Shown in pieces: positions 48,680 through 61,661 of a stretch of 64,000 nucleotides of DNA (within the stretch, counting starts at the first letter, position 1; every line of letters begins with the position of its first letter). Both the position numbers and the translations under genes were made by a program. The stretch comes from Ptiloglossa arizonensis (Eukaryota > Arthropoda > Insecta > Hymenoptera > Colletidae), in contig NC_135055.1 in NCBI RefSeq assembly GCF_051014685.1, positions 4,402,001-4,466,000 of the forward strand, read 5' to 3'. The notes under the pieces were generated by a model that was given only the letters and a program-made list of their open reading frames with translations, made no database searches and was not told where the DNA came from.

Positions 48680-51600
48680 GAAACGGAGAAACGCAGAAAC
48701 GGAGAAACGAAGAAACGAAGGAAGAAACGGAGAAACGAAGAAATAAATGGAGAAACGAAGAAAGAAACGGAGAAACAAATGGGGAAACGAAGATATAAAC
48801 GGAAAAACGATGAAAGGAACGGAGAAACGAACAAAGAAACGGAGAAACGGAGAAACGGACAAAGAAACGGAGAAACGGAGAAATAAATGGAGAAACGAAC
48901 AAATAAACAGAGAAACGAAGAAAGAAACGGAGAAACAAATGGGGAAACGAAGATATAAACAGAGAAACGATGAAAGGAACGGAGAAACGAACAAAGAAAC
49001 GGAGAAACGGAGAAACGGACAAAGAAACGGAGAAACGGAGAAATAAATGGAGAAACGAACAAATAAACAGAGAAACGAAGAAAGAAACGGAGAATCGGAG
49101 AAATAAATGGAGAAATGAAGAAAGAAACGGAGAAACGAAGAAAGAAACGGAGAAACGAAGAAAGAAACGGAGAAACGGAGAAATAAATGGGGAAAGGAAC
49201 AAAGAAATGGAGAAACGAAGAAAGAAACGGAGAAACGAAGAAAGAAACGGAGAAACGAAGAAAGAAACGGAGTAACGAAGAAAGAAACGAAGAAACGAAG
49301 AAAGAAACGGAGAATCGGAGAAATAAACGAAGAAACGAACAAAGAAACGGAGAAACGAACAAAGAAACGGAGAAACGAAGAAAGAAACGGAGAAACGGAG
49401 AAATAAATGGGGAAAGGAACAAAGAAATGGAGAAACGAAGAAAGAAACGGAGAAACGACGAAAGAAACGAAGAAACGAACAAAGAAACGGAGAAACGAAC
49501 AAAGAAATAGAGAAACGGAGAAACGGAGAAATACACGGAGAAACGAAGAAAGGAACGGAGAAACGAACAAAGAAACTGAGAAACGGAGAAACGGACAAAG
49601 AAACGGAGAAACGGAGAAATAAATGGAGAAACGAACAAATAAACAGAGAAACGAAGAAACAAACGGAGAATCGGAGAAATAAATGGAGAAATGAAGAAAG
49701 AAACGGAGAAACGAAGAATGAAACGGAGAAACGAAGAAATAAATGGAGAAACGAACAAGAAATGGAGAAACGATGAAAGAAACGGAGAAACGAACAAAGA
49801 AACGGAGAAACGAACAAAGAAACGAAGAAATAAATGGAGAAACGAAGAAATAAACGGAGAAACGAAGAAAGAAACGGAGAAACGAAGAAAGAAACGGAGA
49901 AACGAAGAAAGAAACGGAGAAACGGAGAAATAAATGGAGAAACGAACAAAGAAATAGAGAAACGGAGAAACGGACAAAGAAACGGAGAAACGGAGAAATA
50001 AACGGAGAAACGAAGAAAGGAACGGAGAAACGAACAAAGAAACTGAGAAACGGAGAAACGGACAAAGAAACGGAGAAACGGAGAAATAAATGGAGAAACG
50101 AACAAATAAACAGAGAAACGAAGAAACAAACGGAGAATCGGAGAAATAAATGGAGAAATGAAGAAAGAAACGGAGAAACGAAGAATGAAACGGAGAAACG
50201 AAGAAATAAATGGAGAAACGGAGAAATAAATGGAGAAACGAAGGAACAAACAGATAAACGAACAAAGACACGGACAAACGAACAAAGAAACACAGAAACG
50301 GAGAAAGAAACGGAGAAACGATGAAAGAAACGGAGGCGCGAAGAAAGAAACGGAGAAACGAAGAAAGAAACGGAGAAACGAAGAAAGAAACGGAGAATCG
50401 GAGAAATAAATGGAGAAACGAAGAAATAAACCGAGAAACGGAGAAAGAAACGGAGAAACGAACAAAGAAACGGAGAAACGAACAAGGAAACGGAGAAACG
50501 GAGAAATAAATGGAGAAACGAAGGAACAAACAGAGAATCGAACAAAGAAACGGACAACCGAAGAAAGAAACAGAGAAACGTAGAAAGAAACGGAGAAACG
50601 AAGAAAGAAACGCAGAAACGAAGAAAGAAACGGAGAAACGAAGAAATAAATGGAGAAACGAAGAAATAAACCGAGAAACGGAGAAAGAAACGGAGAAACG
50701 AACAAAGAAACGGAGAAACGAACAAGGAAACGGAGAAACGGAGAAATAAATGGAGAAACGAAGGAACAAACAGAGAATCGAACAAAGAAACGGACAACCG
50801 AAGAAAGAAACAGAGAAACGTAGAAAGAAACGGAGAAACGAAGAAAGAAACGCAGAAACGAAGAAAGAAACGGAGAAACGAAGAAATAAATGGAGAAACG
50901 AAGAAATAAACGGAGAAACGAAGAAAGAAACGGAGAAACGAAGAAAGAAACGGAGAAACGAACAAAGAAACGGAGAAACGAACAAGAAACGGAGAAACGA
51001 TGAAAGAAACGGAGAAACGAACAAAGAAACGGAGAAACGAACAATGAAACGAAGAAATAAATGGAGAAACGAAGAAATAAACGGAGAAACGAAGAAAGAA
51101 ACGGAGAAACGAAGAAAGAAACGGAGAAACGGAGAAATAAATGGAGAAACGAAGTATGAAACGGAGAAATGAAGAAATAAATGGAGAAACGGAGAAATAA
51201 ATGGAGAAACGAAGGAACAAACAGATAAACGAACAAAGACACGGACAAACGAAGAAAGAAACACAGAAACAGAGAAAGAAACGGAGAAACGAAGAAAGAA
51301 ACGGAGAAACGAAGATAGAAACGGAGAAACGAAGAATGAAACGGAGAAACGAAGAAATAAATGGAGAAACGAAGAAATAAACGGAGAAACGAAGAAAGAA
51401 ACGGAGAAACGAACAAGAAACCGAGAAACGTTGAAAGAAACGGAGAAACGAAGAAAGAAACGGTGAAACGAACAAAGAAACGAAGAAATAAATGGAGAAA
51501 CGAAAAAATAAACGGAGAAACGAAGAAAGAAACGGAGAAACGAAGAAAGAAACGGAGAAACGGAGAAATAAATGGAGAAACGAAGAAAGAAACGGACAAA

Positions 51601-51791
51601 CGAACAAAGAAACGCAGAAACGAAAAAAGAAATGGAGAGTCGGAGAAATAAATGGAGAAACGAACAAAAAAGGTGAAACGGAGAAACGGAGATACGGAAA
51701 AACCGAGAAACGGAGAAACGGAGTAACCGAGAAAAGGAGATACGGAGAAACGGAGAAACAGAGGTACCGAGAAACGGAGAAACGGAGAAAC
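48680..51791 (+). repeat. Satellite array A8, purine-rich left arm
   Basis: 3.1 kb, starting as a copy of A3. CAAATGGGGAAACGAAGATA occurs at about 48777 and 48937 (160-bp offset), so this block was re-duplicated after separation from A3. A 240-bp block (12 monomers) is duplicated at about 50510 and 50750, marked by AAGGAACAAACAGAGAATCG. The 8-bp zone begins after GAACAAAAAAGGTGAAACGG at about 51663. Confidence 0.97.
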
Positions 51792-54700
51792 GTTTCTCCG
51801 TTTCTTTGTTCGTAACTCCGTTTCTTTGTTCGTTTCTCCGTTTCTATGTTCGTTTCTCCGTTTCTTTGTTCGTTTCTCCGTTTCTTTGTTCGTTTCTCCG
51901 TTTCTTTGTTCGTTCCTCCGTTTCTTTGTTCGTTTCTCCGTTTCTTTCTCCGTTTCTCGGTTTATTTCTTCGTTTCTCCATTTATTTCTCCGATTCTCCG
52001 TTTGTTTCTTCGTTTCTTCGTATCTTTCTTCGTAACTCCGTTTCTCTCTCCGTTTCTCCGTTTCTTGCTTCGTTTCTCCGTTTCTTTCTTCATTTCTCCG
52101 TTTCTTTCTTCGTTTCTCCGTTTCTTTATTCGTTTCTCCGTTTCTTTCTTCGTTTCTCCGTTTCTTTCTTCGTTTCTCCGTTTCTTTCTTCGTTTCTCCG
52201 TTTCTTTCTTCGTTTCTCCGTTTATTTCTCCGTTTCTCCGTTTCTTTCTTCGTTTCTGCGTTTCTTTGTTCGTTTCTCCGTTTCTTTCTTCGTTTCTGCG
52301 TTTCTTTGTTCGTTTCTCCGTTTCTTTCTACGTTTCTCCGTTTCTTTGTTCGGTTCTCCGTTTCTTTCTCCGTTTCTCGGTTTATTCCTTCGTTTCCCCA
52401 TTTATTTCTCCGTTTCTCCGTTTCTTTCTTGGTTTCTTCGTTTCTTTCTTCGTTACTCCGTTTCTTTCTTCGTTTCTCCGTTTCTTTCTTCGTTTCTCCG
52501 TTTCTTTCTTCGTTTCTCCGTTTCTTTCATCGTTTCTTAGTTTCTCCGTTTCTTTCTTCGTTTCTCCGTTTATATCTTCGTTTCTCCATTTATTTCTCCG
52601 TTTCTTTCTTCGTTTCTCCGTTTGTTTGTTCGTTTCTCCGTTTCTTTCTTTGTTCCTCCGTTTCTTTCTTCATTTCTCCGTTTATTTCTTCTATTCTCCG
52701 TTTCTTTCTTCGTTTCTCCGTTTGTTTCTCCGTTTCTCGGTTTATTTCTTCGTTTCTCCATTTATTTCTCCGATCCTCCGTTTCTTTCTTCGTTTCTTCG
52801 TTTCTTTCTTCGGTACTAAGTTTCTTTCTTCGTTTCTCCGTTTCTTTCTTCGTTTCTCCGTTTGTTTGTTCGTTTCTCCGTTTGTTTGTTCGTTTCTCCG
52901 TTTCTTTCTTTGTTCCTCCGTTTCTTTCTTCATTTCTCCGTTTATTTCTTCAATTCTCCGTTTCTTTCTTCGTTTCTCCGTTTGTTTCTCCGTTTCTCGG
53001 TTTATTTCTTCGTTTCTCCATTTATTTCTCCGATCCTCCGTTTCTTTCTTCGTTTCTTCGTTTCTTTCTTCGGTACTCCGTTTCTTTCTTCGTTTCTCCG
53101 TTTCTTTCTTCGTTTCTCCGTATCTTTCTTCGTTTCTCCCTTTCTTTGTTCGTTTCTCCGTTTCTTTCTTCGTTTCTCCGTTTCTTTCTAGGTTTCTCCG
53201 TTTCTTTCTTCGTTTCTCCGTTTATTTCTCCGATCCTCCGTTTCTTTCTTCGTTTCTTCGTTTCTTTCTTCGGTACTAAGTTTCTTTCTTCGTTTCTCCG
53301 TTTCTTTCTTCGTTTCTCCGTTTCTTTGTTCGTTTCTCCGTTTCTATGTTCGTTTCTCCGTTTCTTTGTTCGTTTCTCCGTTTCTTTGTTCGTTTCTCCG
53401 TTTCTTTGTTCGTTCCTCCGTTTCTTTGTTCGTTTCTCCGTTTCTTTCTCCGTTTCTCGGTTTATTTCTTCGTTTCTCCATTTATTTCTCCGATTCTCCG
53501 TTTGTTTCTTCGTTTCTTCGTATCTTTCTTCGTAACTCCGTTTCTCTCTTCGTTTCTCCGTTTCTTGCTTCGTTTCTCCGTTTCTTTCTTCATTTCTCCG
53601 TTTCTTTCTTCGTTTCTCCGTTTCTTTCTTCGTTTCTCCGTTTCTCCGTTTATTTCTTCGTTTCTCCTTTTATTTCTCCGTTTCTCCGTTTCTTTCCTCG
53701 TTTCTCCGTTTCTTTATTCGTTTCTCCGTTTCTTTCTTCGTTTCTCCGTTTCTTTCTTCGTTTCTCCGTTTCTTTCTTCGTTTCTCCGTTTCTTTCTTCG
53801 TTTCTCCGTTTATTTCTCCGTTTCTCCGTTTCTTTCTTCGTTTCTGCGTTTCTTTGTTCGTTTCTCCGTTTCTTTCTTCGTTTCTGCGTTTCTTTGTTCG
53901 TTTCTCCGTTTCTTTCTACGTTTCTCCGTTTCTTTGTTCGGTTCTCCGTTTCTTTCTCCGTTTCTCGGTTTATTCCTTCGTTTCCCCATTTATTTCTCCG
54001 TTTCTCCGTTTCTTTCTTGGTTTCTTCGTTTCTTTCTTCGTTACTCCGTTTCTTTCTTCGTTTCTCCGTTTCTTTCTTCGTTTCTCCGTTTCTTTCTTCG
54101 TTTCTCCGTTTCTTTCATCGTTTCTTAGTTTCTCCGTTTCTTTCTTCGTTTCTCCGTTTATATCTTCGTTTCTCCATTTATTTCTCCGTTTCTTTCTTCG
54201 TTTCTCCGTTTGTTTGTTCGTTTCTCCGTTTCTTTCTTTGTTCCTCCGTCTCTTTCTTCATTTCTCCGTTTATTTCTTCTATTCTCCGTTTCTTTCTTCG
54301 TTTCTCCGTTTGTTTCTCCGTTTCTCGGTTTATTTCTTCGTTTCTCCATTTATTTCTCCGATCCTCCGTTTCTTTCTTCGTTTCTTCGTTTCTTTCTTCG
54401 GTACTAAGTTTCTTTCTTCGTTTCTCCGTTTCTTTCTTCGTTTCTCCGTTTGTTTGTTCGTTTCTCCGTTTCTTTCTTTGTTCCTCCGTTTCATTCTTCA
54501 TTTCTCCGTTTATTTCTTCAATTCTCCGTTTCTTTCTTCGTTTCTCCGTTTGTTTCTCCGTTTCTCGGTTTATTTCTTCGTTTCTCCATTTATTTCTCCG
54601 ATCCTCCGTTTCTTTCTTCGTTTCTTCGTTTCTTTCTTCGGTACTCCGTTTCTTTCTTCGTTTCTCCGTTTCTTTCTTCGTTTCTCCGTATCTTTCTTTG

Positions 54701-54818
54701 TTTCTCCGTTTATTTCTTCGTTTCTCCGTTTCTTTCTTCGTTTCTCCGTTTATTTCTTCGTTTCTCCATTTATTTCTCCGTTTCTCCGTTTCTTTCTTCG
54801 TTTCTTCGTTTCGTTGTT
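51792..54818 (-). repeat. Satellite array A8, pyrimidine-rich right arm
   Basis: A duplication of about 1.5 kb: TTTCTATGTTCG at 51841 and 53341 (1500 bp, 75 monomers), the offset growing to about 1588 bp further on through small internal gains. It ends abnormally in TTTCGTTGTTCATAATAAC, with no 8-bp terminal units and no hairpin. Confidence 0.97.
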
Positions 54819-55114
54819 CATAATAACTATAGGATATTCATCTGTTATACAAACATCTATTATAGTTATATTATTAATAATTAACAAAAATACATTTTTA
54901 ACATATTTCATTTTATATTCAATAATTTCTTTAATTTTAATTTTTATATTTAAAATAATAAAGATTAACTCTGCCTCCTTATTTAATATATTAACCTCTT
55001 ATAAAAGAAAAATTATTTTATACCCAATAATTATTATGTACACAAATTTCCCACCTGTAGCACTCTTTATACTGAAATAAATCGTCCTAGAAACATTAAT
55101 AAATTCAAGAATAA
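54819..55114 (+). pseudogene. nad2: nad2 fragment, 5' part and hairpin deleted, S9
   Basis: The satellite joins nad2 in mid-gene at ATAATAACTATAGGATATTC. About 400 bp present in other spacers (hairpin plus nad2 5' part) are missing. The remaining nad2 matches S4 (for example CTCTTATAAAAGAAAAATT and TACCCAATAATTATTATG) and ends at the shared breakpoint. Confidence 0.85.
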
Positions 55115-56449
55115 AATTTACCGTGGAAGGTTTGATTTTACATTTATTCGAAAGATGAAACGTACAAAAGTTTGTACAAAAGTATTTATTTATTTTATCG
55201 CACGGTAGGGAATATCATACAAATGGAAATACTTATCTCTAATGTCGGTAAATTGTACTTGTCGCGCCATCTATTTGTGGACATTAGAACAATTCCTCGA
55301 CAAACTTGAGCGTTTCCCCGCCAGGTGTTTTCACCCCTTAAGTGTAGTTTAACCCTTTCTTCAATAGATGGCAACCCATGTAATTACCACGTTACAGGGA
55401 TTGGTAATTGCGGGTTCAGAATATATTTGCATACATACAAACTATAATTCCGATATGTAGAGAAATATTCATTTATTTTATCCCACGGCTTCTTCGATCG
55501 TATTTGTTCGCTCTAACCAAATATTTCAAGAAATTGATGGCTTTTTATACCGAAACATTGTCAAAAATTGTTTAATCTACGGTGCAACGACGGTTCTTAA
55601 TAATTATGATAAATAAATGTCAAGATATTGCGAAGTCTGCGAAGGCGAACGGTTTCAGTGAATGTTTGTTCATTTCAGCGATTGATATTAACATTCACGC
55701 ATGTTCCCTATATTGATCGAACAATGTGCATCTTATTTATGTATTTCAAGTAATTAAGAAACTTATCGAAATTGATATTGATCGAGACTACACGTTATAA
55801 ACATGTTTCGTAAAGTTTTAAAGCACGGAAAGTAACAATTGTTCATTACATACATTAATTTAACATTTGTTTAATTCTTATAATTTACACAATACGCGTA
55901 GAAGTGGTATTTTTTACACAAAAGTGCCAAAATTCAATTAGTCGCTTTTTTAGATAGAAAAATCACCACGATAAATACTTGTGAATCGATAATCGATACG
56001 TGTAGCCTTGAGAATGTCAGTCGGATCTCAAGGAAAAATTCCTTCGCGAACAAGGAATATTTCAACGAAATGATATTTTAAGCCATTATTTAGACTAGGA
56101 CATTGTTAATAATAGTCTAATGTATGATTCTACGACGGCTGTTAATAATTATAATAAACAAACATCAAGATATTGCGAAATCTTCGAGGGTGAATTGATT
56201 CGGTGAATATTTGTTCATTTCAGCAATTGTTATTAACATTTACGCATGTTCCCTATATTGATCGAACAATGTGCATCTTATTTATGCATTAAAAATGATT
56301 TATTCGCCTCTAGCAATTGATTTTGATCGAACTCCAAAGTAAAGAAATGTTTCTTAAAGTGTTAAAACATGGAAAGTAATAATTGTCTATGAGATATTCC
56401 ATTTTAACATTTGATTAATACATGAAGAATCGAAATTTTTGGTGAAATA
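55115..56449 (+). repeat. Spacer S9 nuclear segment, family a
   Basis: A complete family-a unit of the same length as S4 (1335 bp). From 55329 it aligns with window position 1 onward at a constant offset of 55328. Two sub-repeats are present. No gene seen. Confidence 0.88.
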
Positions 56450-56662
56450 AGTGAATAAAAAATAATTATTATAAATAAATAATTAGATTTCTTCCCGATT
56501 CTGTGTAAATTATTATATACAGTATATAGTATAAATAAAATTATTCTGGAGGCTAAAGAGATTAAACAATATATTAAATACGTATTTAGAGTATTAGTGT
56601 ATAATTTAACTATAGCTCAAATGATTTATAATAGAAATTATAACCATTATAATCATTTAATC
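56450..56662 (-). pseudogene. nad2: nad2 5'-region stub plus boundary hairpin, S9/A9 junction
   Basis: Family-a version, essentially that of S4, including CTTCCCGATTCTGTG and TAACCATTATAATCATTTAA. Confidence 0.82.
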
Positions 56663-58724
56663 GAAACGGAGAAACGGAGAAACGGAGAAACGGAGAAAGA
56701 AACGGAGAAACGAAGAAAGAAACGGAGAAACGAAGAAAGAAACGGAGAAACGAAGAAATAAATGGAGAAACGAAGGAAGAAACGGAGAAACGAGGAAAGA
56801 AACGGAGAAACGGAGAAATAAATGGAGAAACGAAGAAATAAACGGAGAAACGAAGAAAGAAACGGAGAAACGAAGAATGAAACGGAGAAACCAAGAAAGA
56901 AACGGAGAAACGAAGAAAGAAACGGAGAAACGAAGAAAGAAACGGAGATACGAAGAAAGAAACGGAGAAACGAAGAAATAAATGGAGAAACGAAGAAAAA
57001 AACGGAGAAACGAAGAAAGAAACGGAGAAACGAAGAAAGAAACGAAGAAACGGAGAAATAAATGGAGAAACGAAGAAACGAACGGAGAAACGGAGAAACG
57101 AACAATGAAACGAAGAAACGAAGAAAGAAACGGAGGAACGAAGAAAGAAACGGCGAAACGAACAAAGAAACGGAGAAAGGAACAAGTAACGGAGAAACGA
57201 TGAAAGAAACGGAGAAACGAAGAACGAAACGGAGAAACGAACAAAGAAACGAAGAAATAAATGGAGATACGAAGAAATAAACGGAGAAACGAAGAAAGAA
57301 ACGGAGAAACGAAGAAAGAAACGGAGAAACGGAGAAATAAATGGAGAAACGAAGTATGAAACGGAGAAACGAAGAAAGAAACGGAGAATCGGAGAAATAA
57401 ATGGAGAAACGAAGAAATAAACCGAGAAACGGAGAAAGAAACGGAGAAACGAACAAAGAAACGGAGAAACGAACAAAGAAACGGAGAAACGGAGAAATAA
57501 ATGGAGAAACGAAGGAACAGACAGAGAATCGAACAAAGAAACGGACAACCGAAGAAAGAAACAGAGAAACGTAGAAAGAAACGGAGAAACGAAGAAAGAA
57601 ACGCAGAAACGAAGAAAGAAACGGAGAAACGAAGAAATAAATGGAGAAACGAAGAAATAAACGGAGAAACGAAGAAAGAAACGGAGAAACGAAGAAAGAA
57701 ACGGAGAAACGAAGAAAGAAACGGAGAAACGAACAAGAAACGGAGAAACGATGAAAGAAACGGAGAAACGAACAAAGAAACGGAGAAACGAACAAAGAAA
57801 CGAAGAAATAAATGGAGAAACGAAGAAATAAACGGAGAAACGAAGAAAGAAACGGAGAAACGAAGAAAGAAACGGAGAAACGGAGAAATAAATGGAGAAA
57901 CGAAGTATGAAACGGAGAAATGAAGAAATAAATGGAGAAACGGAGAAATAAATGGAGAAACGAAGGAACAAACAGATAAACGAACAAAGACACGGACAAA
58001 CGAAGAAAGAAACACAGAAACAGAGAAAGAAACGGAGAAACGAAGAAAGAAACGGAGAAACGAAGAAAGAAACGGAGAAACGAAGAATGAAACGGAGAAA
58101 CGAAGAAATAAATGGAGAAACGAAGAAATAAACGGAGAAACGAAGAAAGAAACGGAGAAACGAACAAGAAACCGAGAAACGTTGAAAGAAACGGAGAAAC
58201 GAACAAAGAAACGGTGAAACGAACAAAGAAACGGAGAAACGAACAAAGAAACGGAGAAACGGAAAAATAAATGGGGAAACGAACAAAGAAACGGAGAAAC
58301 GAGCAAAGAAGCGGAGAAACGGAGAAATAAATGGTGAAACGAAGAAAGAAACGAAGAAACGAAGAAAGAAACGGAGAAACGAAGAAAGAAACGGAGAAAC
58401 GCACAAAGAAATGGAGAAACGAACAAAGAAACGCAGAAACAAAGAATAAAACGGAGAAACGAAGAAATAGACGGAGAAACGAAGAAGTGAGCGGAGAAAC
58501 GAACATAGAAGCGGAGAAACGAGCAAAGAAACGGAGAAACGGAAAAATAAATGGAGAAACGCACAAAGAAACGGAGAAACCGAGAAACGGAGAAACGGAG
58601 AAACAGAGAAATCGAGAAACGGAGAAACCGAGAAACGGAGAAACGGAGAAACCGTGAAACGGAGAAACAGAGAAGCGCAGAAACGGAGAAACGGAGAAAC
58701 CGAGAAACGGAGAAACGGAGAAAC
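56663..58724 (+). repeat. Satellite array A9, purine-rich left arm
   Basis: Starts like A1 and A4; its second third (about 57380-57900) resembles A8 (AAGGAACAGACAGAGAATCG; CGGACAACCG), a mosaic of two array types. The 8-bp zone from about 58565 has several CCGAGAAA and one CCGTGAAACGG. Confidence 0.97.
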
Positions 58725-60937
58725 GTTTCTCCGTTACTTTGTTCATTTCTCCGTTTCTTTGTTCGTTTCTCCGTTTCTTTCCCCGTTTCTCGGTTTATTT
58801 CTTCGTTTCACCATTTATTTCTCCGATTCTCCGTTTCTTTCTTCGTTTCTCCGTTTCATTCATCGTTTCTCCATTTATTTCTCCGTTTCTCCGTTTCTTT
58901 CTTCGTTTCTCCGTTTCTTTGTTCGTTTCTCCGTTTTTTTCTCCGTTTCTCGGTTTTTTGCTTCGTTTCTCCATTTATTTTTCCGATTCTCCGTTTCTTT
59001 CTTCGTTTCTCCATTTATTTTTCCGATTCTCCGTTTCTTTCTTCGTTTCTTCGTTTCTTTCTTCGTTACTCCGGTACTTTCTTCGTTTCTCCATTTATTT
59101 CTCCGTTTCTCCGTTTCTTTCTTCGTTTCTCCGTTTCTTTCTTCGTTTCTCCGTTTATTTCTTCGTGTGTCCGTTTCTTTCTTCGTTTCTTCGTTTCTTT
59201 GTTCGTTTCTCCGTTTATTTCTTCGTTTCTCCATTTATTTCTCCGTTTCTCCGTTTCTTTCTTCGTTTCTCCGTTTCTTTCTTCATTACTCCGTTTCTTT
59301 CTTCGTTTCTCCGTTTCTTTGTTCGTTTGTCCGTTTCTTTGTTCGTTTCTCCGTTTCTTTGTTCGTCTCTCCGTTTCTTTGTTCGCTTCTCCGTTTCTTT
59401 CTCCGTTTCTCGGTTTATTTCTTCGTTTCTCCATTTATTACTCCGATTCTCCGTTTCTTTCTTCGTTTCTTCGTTTCTTTCTTCGTTACTCCGTTTCTTT
59501 CTTCGTTTCTCCGTTTCTTTCTTCGTTTCTCCGTTCCTTTCTTCGTTTCTCCGTTTATTTCTTCGTTTCTCCATTTTTTTCTCCGATTCTCCGTTTCTTT
59601 CTTCGTTTCTCAGTTTCTTTCTTCGTTTCTCCGTTTCTTTCTTCGTTTCTCCGTTGCTTTCTTCGTTTCTCCATTTCTTTCTCCGTTTCTCCGTTTCTTT
59701 CTTCACTTCTCCGTTTCTTTCTTCGTTTCTCCGTTTCTTTCTTCGATTCTCCGTTTCTGCCTTCGTTTCTCCGTTTCTTTGTTCGTTTCTCCATTTCTTT
59801 CTTCGTTTCTTCGTTTCTTTCTTCATTACTCCGTTTCTTTCTTCGTTTCTCCGTTTCTTTGTTCGTCTCTCCGTTTCTATGTTCGTTTCTCCGTTTCTTT
59901 GGTCGTTTCTCCGTTTCTTTGTTCGTTTCTCCGTTTCTTTGTTCGCTTCTCCGTTTCTTTCTCCGTTTCTCGGTTTATTTCTTCATTACTCCGTTTCTTT
60001 CTTCGTTTCTCCGTTTCTTTGTTCGTTTGTCCGTTTCTTTGTTCGTTTCTCCGTTTCTTTGTTCGTCTCTCCGTTTCTTTGTTCGCTTCTCCGTTTCTTT
60101 CTCCGTTTCTCGGTTTATTTCTTCGTTTCTCCATTTATTATTCCGATTCTCCGTTTCTTTCTTCGTTTCTTCGTTTCTTTCTTCGTTACTCCGTTTCTTT
60201 CTTCGTTTCTCCGTTTCTTTCTTCGTTTCTCCGTTCCTTTCTTCGTTTCTCCGTTTATTTCTTCGTTTCTCCATTTTTTTCTCCGATTCTCCGTTTCTTT
60301 CTTCGTTTCTCAGTTTCTTTCTTCGTTTCTCCGTTTCTTTCTTCGTTTCTCCGTTGCTTTCTTCGTTTCTCCATTTCTTTCTCCGTTTCTCCGTTTCTTT
60401 CTTCACTTCTCCGTTTCTTTCTTCGTTTCTCCGTTTCTTTCTTCGATTCTCCGTTTCTTCCTTCGTTTCTCCGTTTCTTTGTTCGTTTCTCCATTTCTTT
60501 CTTCGTTTCTTCGTTTCTTTCTTCATTACTCCGTTTCTTTCTTCGTTTCTCTGTTTCTTTGTTCGTCTCTCCGTTTCTATGTTCGTTTCTCCGTTTCTTT
60601 GGTCGTTTCTCCTTTTCTTTGTTCGTTTCTCCGTTTCTTTGTTCGCTTCTCCGTTTCTTTCTCCGTTTCTCGGTTTATTTCTTCGTTTCTTTGTTCGTCT
60701 GACCGTTTATTTCTTCGTTTCTTTGTTCGTTTCTCCGTTTCTTTCTTCGTTTCTTTTTTCATTTCTCTGTTTCTTTCTTCGTTTCTCCGTTTCTTTCTCC
60801 GTTTCTCGGTTTTTTCTTCATTTCTCCGTTTCTTTCTTCGTTTCTTCGATTCTTTCTTCACTTCTCCGTTTCTTTCTTCGTTTCTCCGTTTCTTCCTTCG
60901 TTTCATCGTTTCTCCGTTTCTCCGTTTCTTCGTTTCG
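58725..60937 (-). repeat. Satellite array A9, pyrimidine-rich right arm with 700-bp duplication
   Basis: A 700-bp block (35 monomers) is tandemly duplicated: CCATTTATTACTCCG at 59431 and CCATTTATTATTCCG at 60131, with the same order of rare variants on both sides. The first monomer after the flip is TTTCTCCGTTACTTTGTTCA. Confidence 0.97.
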
Positions 60938-61661
60938 ATTAAATGATTATGATATTTATAATTTCTATTATAAGTCATTCGATCTATAGTTAAATTAGAC
61001 ACTTATACTCTAAATACATATTTAATATATTTTTTAATCTCTTTAGCCTCCAGAAGAATTTTATTTATACTATTTACTATATATAATAATTTACACAGAA
61101 TCGGAAATAAATCTAATCATTTATTTATAATAATTGTTTTTTTTTCACTTATCTTAAAGATGGGGATGTACTCTTTAAATGTTCGATTCATTTCTTTAAT
61201 TTATTCATTAAATTGAATTAATCTATTCTTTATAATAACTTTAATAAAATTAATTCCTATAATTATTGTAGAATTCATATTAAAATTTAATAATGAAATT
61301 TATTTTATTTGCCTAATTAATGTAATTATTGCCCCTATCATTTGCTTAAACAAAAAAATCAATCATAATAATTATAGGATATTCATTTGTTATACAAACA
61401 TCTATTATAGATACTTTATTAATAATTAACAAAGATATATTTTTAACATATTTCATTTTATATTCAATAATTTCTTTAATTTTAATTTTTATATTTTTAG
61501 ATAATAAATATTAACTCTTCCTCCTTATTTAATATATTAATCTCTTATAAAAGAAATATTAATTTATACTGAATGATTATTATGTACACAAATTTCCCAC
61601 CTATAGCACTCTTTATACAGAAATAAATCGTCCTAGAAACATTAATAAATTCAAGAATAAA
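60938..61661 (+). pseudogene. nad2: nad2 fragment with boundary hairpin, S10
   Basis: Shares ATAGATACTTTATTAATAAT and TTCATTTGTTATAC with S2. Private lesion: TTTTTAGATAATAAATATTA near 61495. The Trp codon is TAA as in the other plus-strand fragments, with the same breakpoint. Confidence 0.84.
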
